Made by a program: the position numbers and the translations under genes | The notes under the pieces: model-generated | Told to the model about the DNA's origin: nothing | What the model saw: the letters and a program-made list of their open reading frames with translations, nothing else | Databases searched by the model: none | Shown: positions 36,810 to 48,961 of the stretch, piece after piece | How positions within the stretch are numbered: the first letter of the stretch is position 1 | How the letters are laid out: every line of letters begins with the position of its first letter | Assembly (NCBI GenBank): GCA_036345935.2 | Contig: JADWOT020000001.1 | Span: 13,924,295-13,988,294, forward strand | Direction of reading: 5' to 3' | DNA length: 64,000 bases | Source: Taenia hydatigena | Lineage: Eukaryota; Platyhelminthes; Cestoda; Cyclophyllidea; Taeniidae

Positions 36810-39800
36810 TTTGCTTTGGTCTGTTTGGTGACTAACACTAAAGTGGTATTTCGATTCCACGAGTTGATGCGCAAAGCGGCAAGTGCTTTCCATGTGCTCT
36901 GTGCCTTGAAATGTTCCAATCACTCCATTGCTTTGTTGGGAAGCACATCATTGAACTTGCATATGCTCGAGGCAGAAACCTTCATGTTCACTTTGCTACA
37001 TATGTATCCACACATCATTACCCTACCTCGCATCTCAACTGTCAATGCACCCACTTAAAATTGCTCTAGTTGTCTGCAATTCAGCTGAAAAATTTGCATC
37101 AGTTGCACGTTGTTCACGGTTAAGGGCATCGGTACTTCCACTTAACTTCACTAATGTGACCGATGAAGAGTTCCTTTTGATTGTGATTACGACTGTGGGT
37201 CACAAGTCGTGAAGATCACCAGACTTAAGCTGATATTCTCTCATTTGAGCAGCATTTGGTGGGCTTAAGGTTAATCAAAATGAGGTGAAATCGGTGTTGC
37301 TCAACACCAGAACCCACAGCAGGAGGAAACGAATCGACAAGAAATCACGTGCACTCATCACTCATGTATTTTATTTGATTCAAAATGGCATGCAACGCTG
37401 AAGTGCTAGCACAGCGTTCTCTAAGCCGGTTCGAGTTACGCGGTGGCTGCAAGGCGATGTACTACAGCACTACTGTAAAATCACCAGCGTATACTTTGAT
37501 GTGACCAGTAACGTTGCCACCACTTTGGCCTACGAGAACGCCTCCATGTATAGAACGATGCCAAGCCAATATATTGTAACCCGCCACGCGTCAATCACAA
37601 AACTCTTTACCTTGTTTCGAATTAAACCACCCCACGTATAAAGGTGAAGGTCTTTTCAAGTAGAGTTAAATAGCTTTTATTTTAAGCTTTTCAACACTCC
37701 ACAGCATGATCCTACAGGCCGGCACATCGTAGGTACGCCTAAGCGCGTCGAATTCTTCTCCTACTCCACATGACTTTGAGACAGGCCCAGTGTACTATCT
37801 CTACAAAGTTGATCATCAAATTGTTCTGCCTCCTGTTACACCAAATGCGCCAGTTTTGAGGTAGCCTGAAGAAAGGGGGAAAATGGAAACCGCCTAAGAG
37901 CTCAAATGTCCTCTCCATGCAGTCCAAATTCGGATAGGGATCCGACATTTTCCACATCACGTTAGTCAACACAAATGTCTGCTTTTGCGTAAGGATATCA
38001 CCTAGTGCGTTTAGGTGTTCACACTCTCGACGTTCGAAATCCAGATAATCAAGATAGAAAATGACACAGTCATAATCGCTCAATTGCATCCTTTGCCCCA
38101 TTGCTTCAACTCCTTCCCACCACTCACACGTGTCCAGTAGAGCAACATCTCCTGTCCTCAAAAATCGGCCCCACTGGTCCGAAAAGTATGGTATATCCGA
38201 TGATGCATCCAAGCAGAGACGAATGGGGGGAGCAGAATTTAACAATGACAAATCACATTTGTATCGTGTGATTTTGAATGGCGGCAGTCTTGTGCAACGA
38301 CACGGCGTGGTGATCACACAGCTTATGGGACCTCGTATATAAGCAGGGAGCACTTTCGACGGGAGCCGACGAAAGAACCTTTCTTCTTCTTCGTAACGCG
38401 TTGCTGCATTACCCACGCCATTGCGGAAAATTTGATTCCCTTCATCAAAAAGCATCCGACAGATGAACCCATCCACCCATTTCATGCAATTCAGGCTAAA
38501 TTCGTTATCAGTCTCAAAAATCCAAGAAGCTAGGTGCGTTTGTGTATTGGCTGTTCCCTCCTAAAATTGTGCTTTTGCTGATAACTTCCAGTGGCATTCG
38601 CAGAGAAAATGAACATCAAAAGGATATGGTAGAGCCCTGCAACGGACTCAGATTTAATGAGACCTACCTGAGACATTAGTACGTAAAATCTGAAAACAAC
38701 TGCTTAAATGAAGCCTAGATTAGGTGACAAGGGATCACTAGCCAGGTATGATCACTTCTTTTATCCAGCCAATTGGCGAAGCCCATAGACCAACTGAGAT
38801 TCTCAGGTGCTACTTCAAAGTGTCTGGAAGGACATGGAGAGATCCTGACAGCACCGCATCAGAAAACAATTTTAACGGTCTTTTTATTTTGCATAATTTT
38901 GTCTTGTTTACATGAAATCACAAATGATAAACCTGTTGGAATCTTGAATGTCGTAATTGGAGCATGATTAAATTGGAATGGAGAGGCACCCTGTGACATG
39001 TGTGAAGAAGGTGTTAATAATGCAGTATAGAATGTGGAGGGTGGCTGCAATCAGGGACAGATGTTAATTTTTTGGGATGGTGAGTAAACTGATGCAGATT
39101 GTAAAGTGCGCGCCTTTACATTGCCTTGAAAAACAGGTGAACCTAAACTAGGCTTTTTGTCGCCAAACCAGATTGAAATAATCTGACAGGGATACAGCAA
39201 TAGCTAATCGACACGTTTCTTCTAATTTGTTGTCTCCTAGAACCTGCTCCACTACTGCCATCATTTGCCTTGACTTGTCGACCACAGAATGAAGTTGGAT
39301 AAAATTTACAACGAGGCGTGAGAGGGAGAAGAGAAAACTGAGAAGTTACTTCATTATCAGCCTCAAATTTGAGCAAACAAAAACATTCTCAGTCATCTAT
39401 TTGCAGCGTTTTTATTTTCATTTTACTCCTCGCTGGATTACGTGATTTCGTAAAATTTTCTTCATAGAAACTTGTGTAGCAGGTGCGCTGATTTCCTCTT
39501 CCTCCGCGATCTTCAAAATATCGGACTGGTTTGACAAGTACAGGATGCGTCCTAGTTCTAGATCCCAGTCGTCCCGTTTCGCGCATTCGATAGTCCGACA
39601 AGGGTGTGATTTTTTGCATTTTTACCTGCCCGTTGCTCTGCAGATTTATGTGTATGTCTTTGCAGTGTGGAGGTCTTGCATGGTTAGATAAAAGAGCCAG
39701 CTTAAGAAGTTACGTTTCTGATTGCTATCAACCGAATAGCGTGCTCTATACCGATAAATCTCGTCTCTTTTGATGGGAAAAGCTGAAGTGACCAATCTAA

Positions 39801-42360
39801 TGATTTGTGCATGCATAGATTTAGTTTCCATCACTTTCGTAAGCAGTCTAACACATCGAGATTTTCTCGGTAGAGTGATGGTAGAGGACCTACGATACCA
39901 TTGTCTACTCTTTCCACCGGGATCCCTTCTGACGTAGGTTGGAACGATGCGATCACTGTGATGTCAGACCCTCTAAAAGCGCTTTAAGTTTCGCAAACTT
40001 TGCATCACCTAACTGGTCCAGTTACTTGCGTAGCGCTCTTAAAGAACTGCTTGCACCAATGCCTATGATGCCGTTAGACACAGAAGAGGCCTGACGCCTT
40101 CATGATATTGTAAAACTTCATCCCTCAGAGAACTTTTCAGCCATTATTGGCTGATAGATATGCCATTATTGGCACATCTATCTCACTTTCTAGACGAGTT
40201 TTTGTCTTTAACTGTGGGTTAGCAATAAGAAGGTGAACGGAAGCCATCGTGCATTAGAATCGTGAAGGGGTTGGTACTCCACATCCTCTTCCGGCGATAT
40301 TTAATACATCCGCACTACAACATTGTCTCCTTCTGTCGAGACTGGTCTATTAGACGGCAGAGTGTCTGCATTACTATGTGGGTGCTCTCTCCTGGCAAAT
40401 AATAGTTGATATCGTCGTTGAGTAGTCTAATCTTTCTACTCATCCATTATGGCGAGTGATAGAATTGGCTTGCCAAATAATGATCATGAATTAAACAATC
40501 TGTCCCACACTTCTACACAACAAGAAAGTCCTTTTATTTATTAGAGGCAAATTTTGCCATCTGGCAAGGGGATTGGCTGACTATATATTCAACCGTCTTT
40601 GTACTACACATTGATGCAACGTTTGTGGACTTTTTTAGCCACCTTCACCGTTCTGCATTGGTGGATTAGGCGTAAGTCCTGCCCTAATCTGCAAACACAC
40701 ACAAGAAGTATTCGCCGCGAATTGTGGTGAAATGGCGTCAACAGTACAACTCACCACTGTCCTCCTTATTCGTCGGCACCTAGTGCGACGAAGCATTTGT
40801 AAAGGCAAAATTTTGTGCTAAAAGCAAGAACAATTACTTTTAGGAGCAGTTAAATGAACTGCCTTAAGTGTTGTTGGTGGTCCTGTTCTGTCAGAAGCTT
40901 AAAATCACTCGCGTTGCAAGCATAACAGCGCGCAGTGATTAGGGTAAGTCTGCCACAATTACTCCTCTTTCGCGAGGGGATAGATGACAACTCTCTTCGT
41001 AACGAAGTTCTCTTTGTTTGCTGTCTGCTACTCTCCTAGAGAGCTTTTAGGAAGAGACAGAATTACACAACCTCCATCTCGCCCCCATTCTTTCTGCTGA
41101 CGCCTTTTATTTCTCCACGGCGGACCCATGATCGAATGTAACGACTCCATGTAGTAAAGCCGTCCCATATGGACGACTGAGACTGCACATTGACTTAATA
41201 GAGTTAGGGGAATGTTGACACAAGTCAGACCCCATTAATCAGACTCCATCGGTATCAACGTAACAGACCATTTAACACACCGCCGTAGCAAACAAATGTT
41301 TTGACAACAGCATTAATCTATTACTCATTTGCTTTGGCGATCGCGTAAATGTGCGGAGGATATGAAAATGCAAGGAAATGGTCGTCCTTCGCGCTCCTAA
41401 ATTCCACCCAAACAACCACTATTTGTACTATCACCTTTAACCTAAATCTGTTCCCATTTTGGGGGAATAGAGACACCAGGCAAAAACATTTTTTAAAATT
41501 GTGCTTTAAACGAAAGCAGAGGCGGGTAGGGGCTGAAGAAAGGTCATTGGTTCATAACTACCAAAATTCTTAGTGGTCCGCTTTGGTCCTAAGCAGACGC
41601 TTTGGATCTAGCGGGAACATAAGAAGCTACCATTGATATGGAGAACAGAATTAGTAGGGAATATGACAGAGTAGCTTTGAGCGTTTCAATCTTGCAGCCA
41701 AAGCTCCGATGAAGCAAGGAAGATGACCGTGCTGATGGCAATGATGCCTGCGAATTGTAAGCAGGACTCTTCATTACTACTGCATGGTGTTTGCGTCTGC
41801 GAGTGGCTCATATCCAATTCATTCCTTAAAGGGGAGGGGGTTGTGGATACTCCGAGTGCTTAAGCACTTCGATCTCCTCGATCCAGTCTATGCCATCGCT
41901 TACTCCCTTTTGGTAGATACCTTCCCAGAGCGGTATTGCTGCATCCACCCTGTAGCAAAAAAAATGGCCAATGAGCCATTAATGATAGAAGTGGATGGGA
42001 AGCGCAAATGGGCTTTCTTCTGTTCACACCTCCTCGCACTTCAACAACGGCCGACCAGGAACTGAGGTGGCTCGAAACGCACGATGCCATCCCGATATGC
42101 TCTACACGATGTGAAGAGACTGCGTCACATTGTACAGTACATGTCTGCGAAGGGTCCCGTAATGCACCTTTTGTTTGGTTTTATCAATATCCCAACGAGT
42201 GCCTCAGAGTATGCAAATATGGATTCCAAAATAGATTGAAGGGATTGCTCTGAACAACAGCCTACACGCTTCCCAGACTGCTTTGTGCTGGAGTAGTGAC
42301 AAGTAAGGAGAGGGTTAGGCAACGTTTGTGTTGACTAGAATGTGGACTTGTTAAATGGCT
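36810..42360 (+). repeat. Repeat G, copy 3
   Basis: This ~5.5-kb copy lies some 12.7 kb downstream of copy 2, in the same orientation. Landmarks shared with copy 2 include GAATATTCTCTCATTTGAGC-like sequence near 37232, the main frame (37739-38485), CTTGGTTTGATAAGGACA-like sequence near 39525, and the terminal segment near 41740-42360. It is the most diverged copy, lacks about 310 bp around 39183, and is not followed by the satellite that follows copy 2. Its left end extends about 350 bp further than copy 2, matching copy 1 to about 12720. Confidence 0.85.
37739..38485 (-). CDS. 248-codon frame, only intact copy of the G-repeat gene
   Basis: The frame starts with ATG at 38485 and ends with TAG at 37739-37741. 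It encodes a 248-residue protein rich in tryptophan, tyrosine and aromatic clusters: TCEWWEG (near residue 115), LSDYDCVIFYLDYLDFERR (near 132), CMERTFELL (near 183), FFRLPQNWRIWC (near 200) and a basic C-terminus (SRRRIRRA). No signal peptide, membrane span or known domain was recognised. It is the only one of three copies without frameshifts. It also keeps the 95-bp segment deleted in copy 2. About 20 silent against 41 replacement codons relative to copy 1 suggests little constraint. It may be a recently dead gene, or a cargo gene of the repeat. Confidence 0.35.
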   Translation of the reverse strand: MKWVDGFICRMLFDEGNQIFRNGVGNAATRYEEEERFFRRLPSKVLPAYIRGPISCVITTPCRCTRLPPFKITRYKCDLSLLNSAPPIRLCLDASSDIPYFSDQWGRFLRTGDVALLDTCEWWEGVEAMGQRMQLSDYDCVIFYLDYLDFERRECEHLNALGDILTQKQTFVLTNVMWKMSDPYPNLDCMERTFELLGGFHFPPFFRLPQNWRIWCNRRQNNLMINFVEIVHWACLKVMWSRRRIRRA

Positions 42361-44159
42361 GATCATCTAGCTCAATGCCAGGCAGGTCAGAAGTCAAAGT
42401 AGTTATTGTGCATTCCATGATTAGCTGCCTATTTCTCCGACTGGATAGCTGGGTAGTCTAGCTTGCTCGATATTTAGCTTACCAGCCAGCCAGTGGTCCA
42501 TGCGTTAGCAATTTAGCAGGCTAGCAAACCCCACTGTAGGGATATCACCTGCTTTTCCATCGCAACACAAAGTGCATGAGTGCCTTCAATGCCAACCAAC
42601 CAACGACCAAACAGCAAGCGTAGCCTATTCGGCGTGCCAACCGGCATTTGTGTCATCAAAATCTACGTGACGTCTAGAAATAACTCACTCACACATGCTT
42701 TTGTAAGATCGCATTTTGATTTTTTTAGTTGTCAGTGCTGCCATCTTTAGTGTGAGGTTATCACCTTTTTCAGTTAATCACTTCTTCCTGTGTTCGCGAT
42801 CGGTTGCTTTACCATCCTGGAGCCTCTCATTATCTAGTAGTAAAGCATTTCTAAAACAGACGAAACAAACAAAATTGATGGTGAGTATGTTGGCAAAGTG
42901 CATGAACAAGTGACGCTGAAAGTGCGACATAATTTGCATCGATCCAATCGTAGCGCATTATACACAGTTTTCTTGGAAGTTGCAGGCCAAAGCTTTGCGA
43001 AGCAATGTAATAGATTAAGCATGCCAATTCAAGTCACGTTTGATTGTTATATTATAAGTATCAAAGGATCTACGGCCATTCCTAAGGCTAATAAAAAGCT
43101 CAATATTTGTTTCCATTCAAGGCATAGATATTTTAGCATGATTCGACATATTTTCCACAACCACCCCGGCGTAAAACTCGCAGGAGCCAACTCAGCTTAC
43201 AAGCCTTAAATCAGCTAACGACTTCTTCGGTTAGCCAATTTGTCCGTCTTACCACCTTAATAAAATGGTTCTAGCACCCATGGTGGATACTTGAAATCAC
43301 GTCTGCCCCCTGCCCTTGAGCCCATTTTACGCAGTTTTTTGGCATAAATTACAGCCAAAGATGTTCGCCTAGTAAGCGTAACCAATTGTCAGGCATCCAT
43401 CCATGTAAAAGGACTTGGCGATGTGCCACTACTTAAAATTATGTTTGGTGAGTGAAATATGCTAGTGCTTACAATACGCATTTGGTGAGTAGTTAATGCA
43501 AGTTTTAGCCTTGGTCGTGAATATTCAGTTTTATGCTACCATTTTCCCAAAGAGTAGTAATTGCGAGTTATCAGATGCCAAATATGCAATGCGGTAAAAC
43601 CGAGTTTATCAAACTATGCACCGACTAGAATGCGTTGACATGATGAAGAACCTAGGAAACATTAGCTGGATCGCTAAGCGCTAACAGTTACATCCTCAAA
43701 CCAAACTACCACTTAGCTAGAACCTATCCTGTACAGAAGCTGCTATTCTCATTCATGCACACTGAAGAGAATATTCGGTAGTCATTAATTTGTAAACTCA
43801 CCCTAATCACATTGCTGCACCAAAATAGCTACAACAACCATGTAGAAGCTTTCCATCAGCTTCAAAGCCAATGCTTGATTTTCTTCTCATTTACGATTGT
43901 TTATTTATTTTTTTTCAAATTTCCTTAACGTATCATGATGGGCATGGGATGTACTACGAAATTAAATTTCTGCAATTAGGCTATTTATTGTGATCTGCTT
44001 GTTTGACTTCAAAAAAGGCTGCCACCCTTGGGGTTCGCTTACCTCTAGGGCTAGACTAGTTTGCATTAGTATGTGAGCAATTAAAGTGCCATCAAAACCA
44101 TGCAGCAAGTGTGCTAGTGCATCACTTTTTCTCGATGAGAATGCGACAGCAGAAGTGGA
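42361..44159. other. No gene recognised
   Basis: This follows the end of repeat G copy 3. The first 260 bp are rich in TAGC and CCAGC-type words (about 42420-42540) without a clean period. A 103-codon plus frame (42898-43209) and an overlapping minus frame have no recognisable motif. No satellite array flanks the repeat here, unlike copy 2. Confidence 0.4.
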
Positions 44160-44475
44160 GGCTGCAGGTAGCACCCCATTGAGGTAATTCTACGTCGGTC
44201 TGGGTAAGTACCCACGATGGTGACAGAGGTGGAAAGCGTGGGGTCGCTGGCGCACTTTGCTGCGCTTCAGCCATCTCTACTTTACTCTGGTCTTTGTTGC
44301 TACTCTATATTCTTATACACTGCATTCCACATATTTGTGCTATTCCGAACAGTCGGTTCCTGTGCCACCACATCAGACTTCTTTGCACAGCACTCGGTTG
44401 CAGATTATTTTACGTACGCATCACTATATCGAATAAGGCAGTATGAAACAATGAGGCAGTGAAGCTGCTAGCGAA
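44160..44475 (+). repeat. Partial copy of block F
   Basis: About 310 bp are similar to about 4735-4990 of the F core, in the same orientation. Shared words include GGTCTGGGT, GACAGA-GTGGAA, TTACTCTGGTCT against TTTAGTCTGCCC, and CATATTTGTGCTATTCCGAA-like sequence. The match is clearly more diverged than that between the two full F copies. An 81-codon frame (44217-44462) corresponds to 15933-16148 minus in the inverted F copy. No function is assigned. Confidence 0.6.
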
Positions 44476-44577
44476 ATTTAAAGGTGTTATCAATAATCTA
44501 AGCATAGCTCATCTTGAATGCGTAAAGTTACATGTTTCTGGTAATGTGCTTAAAGTAGCTACACTCTAGCCGTTTTT

Positions 44578-44595
44578 AAAGAAGAAGAAGAAGAA
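44578..44595 (+). repeat. AAG microsatellite
   Basis: A short run of five to six AAG units follows CGTTTTT. Confidence 0.7.
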
Positions 44596-44848
44596 AATGT
44601 CTAAGGACAGACATTAATTTCGTTGTAAGCATAAAGTGACAAAGTGAAGAACAGTGAAGGGAAGGGTGACTCTGTAACCCCCATCTTCGTGTTGTTGAAG
44701 GCAGATAAACTCCAAATACATAACTTATAGTCCCTATAAGCACATTGGACGTCTTCGTAAGGCGAAAGGACTCACCGGCAGGAACGGTAAAAGAATCAAC
44801 TATCTATCAAATAACTAAGGAGTTGAGAAGGGGTAGATTGCCAAGTGA

Positions 44849-45235
44849 GAGCAGGGGCGAAACGAGGGAAAGGATTGTGAAATTAGTCTCAATGAACACG
44901 ATTATTCAATCGAATGGCAGATTCGCCAGTACATCACCTACAACTCCACCCAGTTGACGGGTCACATCACCCACGTAGTGCAAGTGACTGTGCTCTGAAG
45001 CTACTCCATTGGTCATGCTGACGAGAACTAGTGTCTGTGGGTGGGCAATAACTCTCCATTGCCTCTGAAGACGCCGACAGTGAAATACGTACAACATGAC
45101 TTTGATCAATTTAATCCAATCTCGCAGAAAACCGCTAGCGCCTTCCCGGTGGCGATCAACAGCACTTCCAAAGAAGAAACTGCAGTGATTGCTCATCAAG
45201 TGTTTCCTCTCGATGAACTCAGTAAAGTGTCTTAA
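44849..45235 (+). pseudogene. Possible coding remnant with two stops
   Basis: One plus-strand frame of 129 codons is interrupted only by TGA at 44996 and TAG at 45029, and ends at TAA 45233. The translated stretches look protein-like (CEISLNEHDYSIEWQIRQYI, and TPTVKYVQHDFDQF near 45070-45110). The YVQ-D-F word recalls tyrosine motifs of docking proteins such as Gab or IRS, but this is a single short match. Overlapping frames exist (44745-44957 plus and 44906-45199 minus). By chance one would expect about six stops, so the evidence is weak. Confidence 0.15.
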
Positions 45236-48106
45236 GCAGTCGGAGTCGGGAATCGAGAAGATGGGGTCCTATCTATTGATGCTCTTGTGACAGCATTTAT
45301 CGTACACATAAACCACCAACTCTGTATCAGGCATGATAAAAACGGAAAAAGTATCTCTGCGCACAAAAATCCCTTCCAACTATCATTTTGCAGAGGGTAT
45401 TGGCGAAGAATTTCTTAACATTTTAATGGCAAATCAGGGACTTCTGTTTGTCATGAGGAGTAGTTGGAGGGTTCTTGTGCAGTGGTAGTAGCCCGCACAT
45501 GTGCTTATTCAGCCAATTCCAATGACGGGTCTGCTATGGAAATATATCGTCTGAGAGGACAATACTCACTGCCACTTGGAATTTTACAAAACAAAGATTG
45601 CAAAGGTTTTTCAAGAAGCGATATTGGCAGATGCCGAGGACGATAGCTTCAAGGCAACTCAACAATTTATCGGTGGCCACTTCTGTCATGAGTGAGGAAT
45701 AAGTATGCGCACTGCAGCAGAAGCTGGCTTACATACTGCTGAATTGTGAAACCATTGCGTACCCTGTAAGCCGCCTTTACCAGCCCTCACAAACCTTGAC
45801 TAAATCGTCCATCTAAATCATGAGGTCACTGAATCATAGTTGTCGCTGCAACGAGAGCTCATTCCAAAGTCTCATCAAGCATGACCATTCCTCCCCTTTA
45901 GTTGAAGTTTGACACCACATCTCTCTACTGACAGTTGACGCTTACTCTGAGTTTGCATAATCGTGCTCTACGTGATAGCAACAACAAATCTTGTAGCTCA
46001 TGTGCTTCCTACATAGAGTAATTTGTCTGCTGTGCAGATGAAATGGAAAGTAATCATGCCGCCTTAGTTTTCCAGTCTCCTATTTCCACTTGTTTTCCAA
46101 CTTTTTGATTTTCTCACCATAATGCAATAGTTCTGTCTACTTTGAAAGAACATTTTTTTAATTGTTTCATTTACTATTTCAAGAAGCAGCTGTCCACGTT
46201 GCCTTTGCTGCGGGTAGATAGCTACTTGGGTAGAAAGGCTGATAGCCTGTGTGGATGCTGTTAATCATTTTCTTCCAAATACACGCATTTTGTCTACTAA
46301 ATTGGCATAGCTGCTTATTATTTTGTTTTGTTCGCTTTCCTTCGTCTTTGCCAGGAAACAACACCGCAACTGGCCACACACATTCACTCTTCACCCCTTC
46401 TCCAGTGCTAAATGATGCTAAAAATTTGGTCCCTCTCTTCTATCCCCCTCTGCCTACATGGTCACTATTACATCCCCCATTTTCGTCGAATCCTGCATCG
46501 CCACACCAGCAATGCATTATTTTAGTGCTTTTTTCGTCGTTGAACTTTTATTATAATTCGCCTACTCTCTATTTCTTGCCAACATTACTTTTGCTTGCGC
46601 ATTCTTCAGCCATTAGCATATTTTCGCTTGTCCCTCACCTCCTCCAAGAAGTCTGTAAGCATTTTGATGCAACTCAATTCAACACTCTTCTGAGTATCGT
46701 ATTTTGACGCCGCTTAAGGAAGGCTTCAATGAACTTAACTACGATGTACTGCATAGCATAAGTCATTACTGCTTCTTTTGAGGGTTGTTTTCAACCTCAA
46801 CACCATGTCACAGGAACCTAGTCGCGGCGCCTCTCTGTTATTGGGATTGGCGTATGCATGACCACTAGATCATCAACGGTTCATTCACCCACTTGTCTAC
46901 CCCTTTGTTGTGCTGAATTTTCCTATCCGAACAAGTTTTAGTCTTCCACGCTGAATATTTTATAAAATAGGTCTAGCTTCCTCCAATTCATCCCAATCGC
47001 TGTCGCTTTAGGGGTTCTTTCAATTGCTGATGCTTCCCCAAATTTTCGCACCCTTTTTGTTCTTTCTAGCCCTCTTTGAAAATGACCTGCTTTACTCTTG
47101 TTTTTGCATCATTTCTAGTTCGGCGGTTCTGAATGCGATGCTGGAGTTCGCTTGAATTACTTGTTTCTGTGCTTCCTAGCCTCTTTCTGCCTTCAAAAAT
47201 TATCTTTGATGATTACGTTTAAGAGAGCAATTGGCTGGCAGCAGGTGGGCAAAGTGTCTATGAGATGTTATCCTATCATCCCCTTTCTCATTCCTCCAAC
47301 ACTTCCCCTATTTTCTATCTGTCCGATCTCATCAGGAGCAGTTTTGAACTAATTTTTTGAATGTAAATCCAGTGTTTCGTGGGTCCTCTTTCAGTTCTTC
47401 ATTCACCAATGTTACATTCTTTCCCACTTCCACTTCACCTCCTCCAGCCTACTGCCGCATTTTACTTGCCTTCAAGGAAGGCAGTTCAAGAAGTGCGTCA
47501 AATCCACTTTGAGCATTCGATTTGGCTCCAATGACTTACTTGAGCTTTGAAACTTTAATTCTCTATCCCATTATTTGTTAAGGCAACTTGCCACGGCAGC
47601 TCGACTACTTTTATTGACACGCTGGCTGGTGGTGATTCAAAGAAGTGTTCCTTTGTTTAATCCAAAATTCTTTGCGTTTTTGGATATGCCAGTTTCAGAA
47701 CCACCAGCCTTTGGTAAATGAATGCTACTGATTGAGACGATTTTCCGAAATTACATCTACAGACCCCCTCAAATTGTCACCTTTCTTTAGGCTCTCCGCC
47801 CATTCCTAAGATGCGACAGTCGAATTGCCTACCCAGTCCTCAGGAGACATTAATGACATTTGTGTGATTATTGTACCACTACATTTGAGGAAGAGACCCT
47901 TTACCTACTGCACACCCACTTTTCATCGAAATGGAACCTTAATTTCGTATTGGTGTTATGGAGCATGGGGTGGTTCTTCCTACCGGCTTCTTTTGCAGGA
48001 AAATGCGGGAGCTAACTGGTGTTGAGGTAGACATTTTCATTTTTCACTGGTATCCAGGTGTTTAACGAGTTAGGATCTACCAGCCTGCCTCTTTCCCTCC
48101 ATGCAG
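45236..48106. other. Intergenic or intronic, with a pyrimidine-rich tract at 46080-47460
   Basis: From about 46080 to 47460 the plus strand is visibly rich in C and T, with many CTTT, CCTC and TTCC words. This makes the 152-codon frame at 46249-46707 (non-ATG start, rich in Leu, Phe, Ser and Pro) a composition artefact. A 49-codon ATG frame at 45333 and some acceptor-like sites occur, but no gene could be assembled. The tract could be intronic to the gene pieces that follow. Confidence 0.4.
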
Positions 48107-48304
48107 TCTGAAGACGTGACCTTTAGTCGCACTCCTGGCGAAGGGCGTTTTAATCGTTTGTCTTTCATCTGGGCTAAGGCAACCACCAACGCGCCACAAC
48201 AAGTGGCAGTAGCAGCCGTGCTCAAGCGCTTTTGGCTGGAATTTAAAATTCACTGGCTTAGAGTTGCGCTACTCTCATTGGTGCTGGCAGTAGTGAGTCT
48301 TTTG
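48107..48304 (+). CDS. Candidate exon: cytosolic segment plus membrane anchor
   Basis: An acceptor with a good pyrimidine tract (CTTTCCCTCCATGCAG) is followed by 66 open codons and a GTAAAT donor, phase 0 at both ends. A stronger-looking GTGAGT lies 12 bases earlier, also in phase 0. The exon encodes a polar segment (SEDVTFSRTPGEGRFNRLSF) and then, after a basic stretch (LKRFWLEFKIHW), about 18 hydrophobic residues (LRVALLSLVLAVVSLL). Basic residues before the hydrophobic run suit a type II membrane anchor. The next candidate exon at 48770 has matching phase. No family is certain. It could also be a chance open frame. Confidence 0.25.
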
Positions 48305-48769
48305 GTAAATTTATACATGCGTGTGTGCATAATGCCCTACTAGTTAATACTACGGCTATTTTCTGTAAACTGAGGGCTAGTGTGGTTGACAAATACTGCA
48401 AGTGGAGTTGGAACAGATTAAGCTAGAGAAATAACGGAATCCTTTACAGAGTGCGGCATGAGAGTCACTACAATGTCAGCTAAAATGGCAGTTATGTGCA
48501 AGTGTGTTGAGTCTTCTTGGTTTATTTGCGTTGTTATTGACGTTGGGTGAGTGCTTTTGACTACGGAGGTCAGCGTTTAACATCAGAACGCAGCATTACC
48601 AGCCCTTTATTCAACATCGGCTCTCCACAAGAGCGTTAAATGGGTGGTATCAAGGATGCTGTTATGCCTCATACAAATGGCAGCATCTACCCATCTCATA
48701 TCGCAAAACACTTCAGACAAGTAAATTTATTTGATGTGCCCTCCAATTTGTTATTTGGAGGAAGTGCAG

Positions 48770-48961
48770 CGAAGAGGAGGAATAAAATGGAAACAAGATT
48801 TTTGCGCCTTAGATAATGCTACTATCACCGCCTACGATGTAACCACACGGCAGAGCTTGATAATTAGGGATGCTGCCTACGCACACGGAGTTTCTTCAAC
48901 GACCTTCCTTGTGCCACGATGCAAACTCATGCAGCCTGGTCTAGGTGATCCATTCAATCAG
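48770..48961 (+). CDS. Candidate exon, possibly extracellular N-terminal part of a type II protein
   Basis: GAAGTGCAG (a poor pyrimidine tract) precedes 64 open codons that end at a good donor, CAATCAG then GTAATA. Both ends are phase 0, compatible with the candidate exon at 48107-48304. The encoded piece, with KWKQDFCALDNATITAYDVT and then RQSLIIRDAAY, has the strand pattern of the first beta-propeller blade of dipeptidyl-peptidase-IV-like proteins (W, hydrophobic, I-x-x-YDV-T, L-I). This is an inference from pattern, not an established match, and no catalytic exon was found downstream. Confidence 0.25.

Noticed and set aside
46249..46707. 152-codon plus-strand frame
   Set aside because: It starts at a non-ATG codon inside a pyrimidine-rich tract. 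The Leu, Phe, Ser and Pro composition follows from base bias and no motif is visible.
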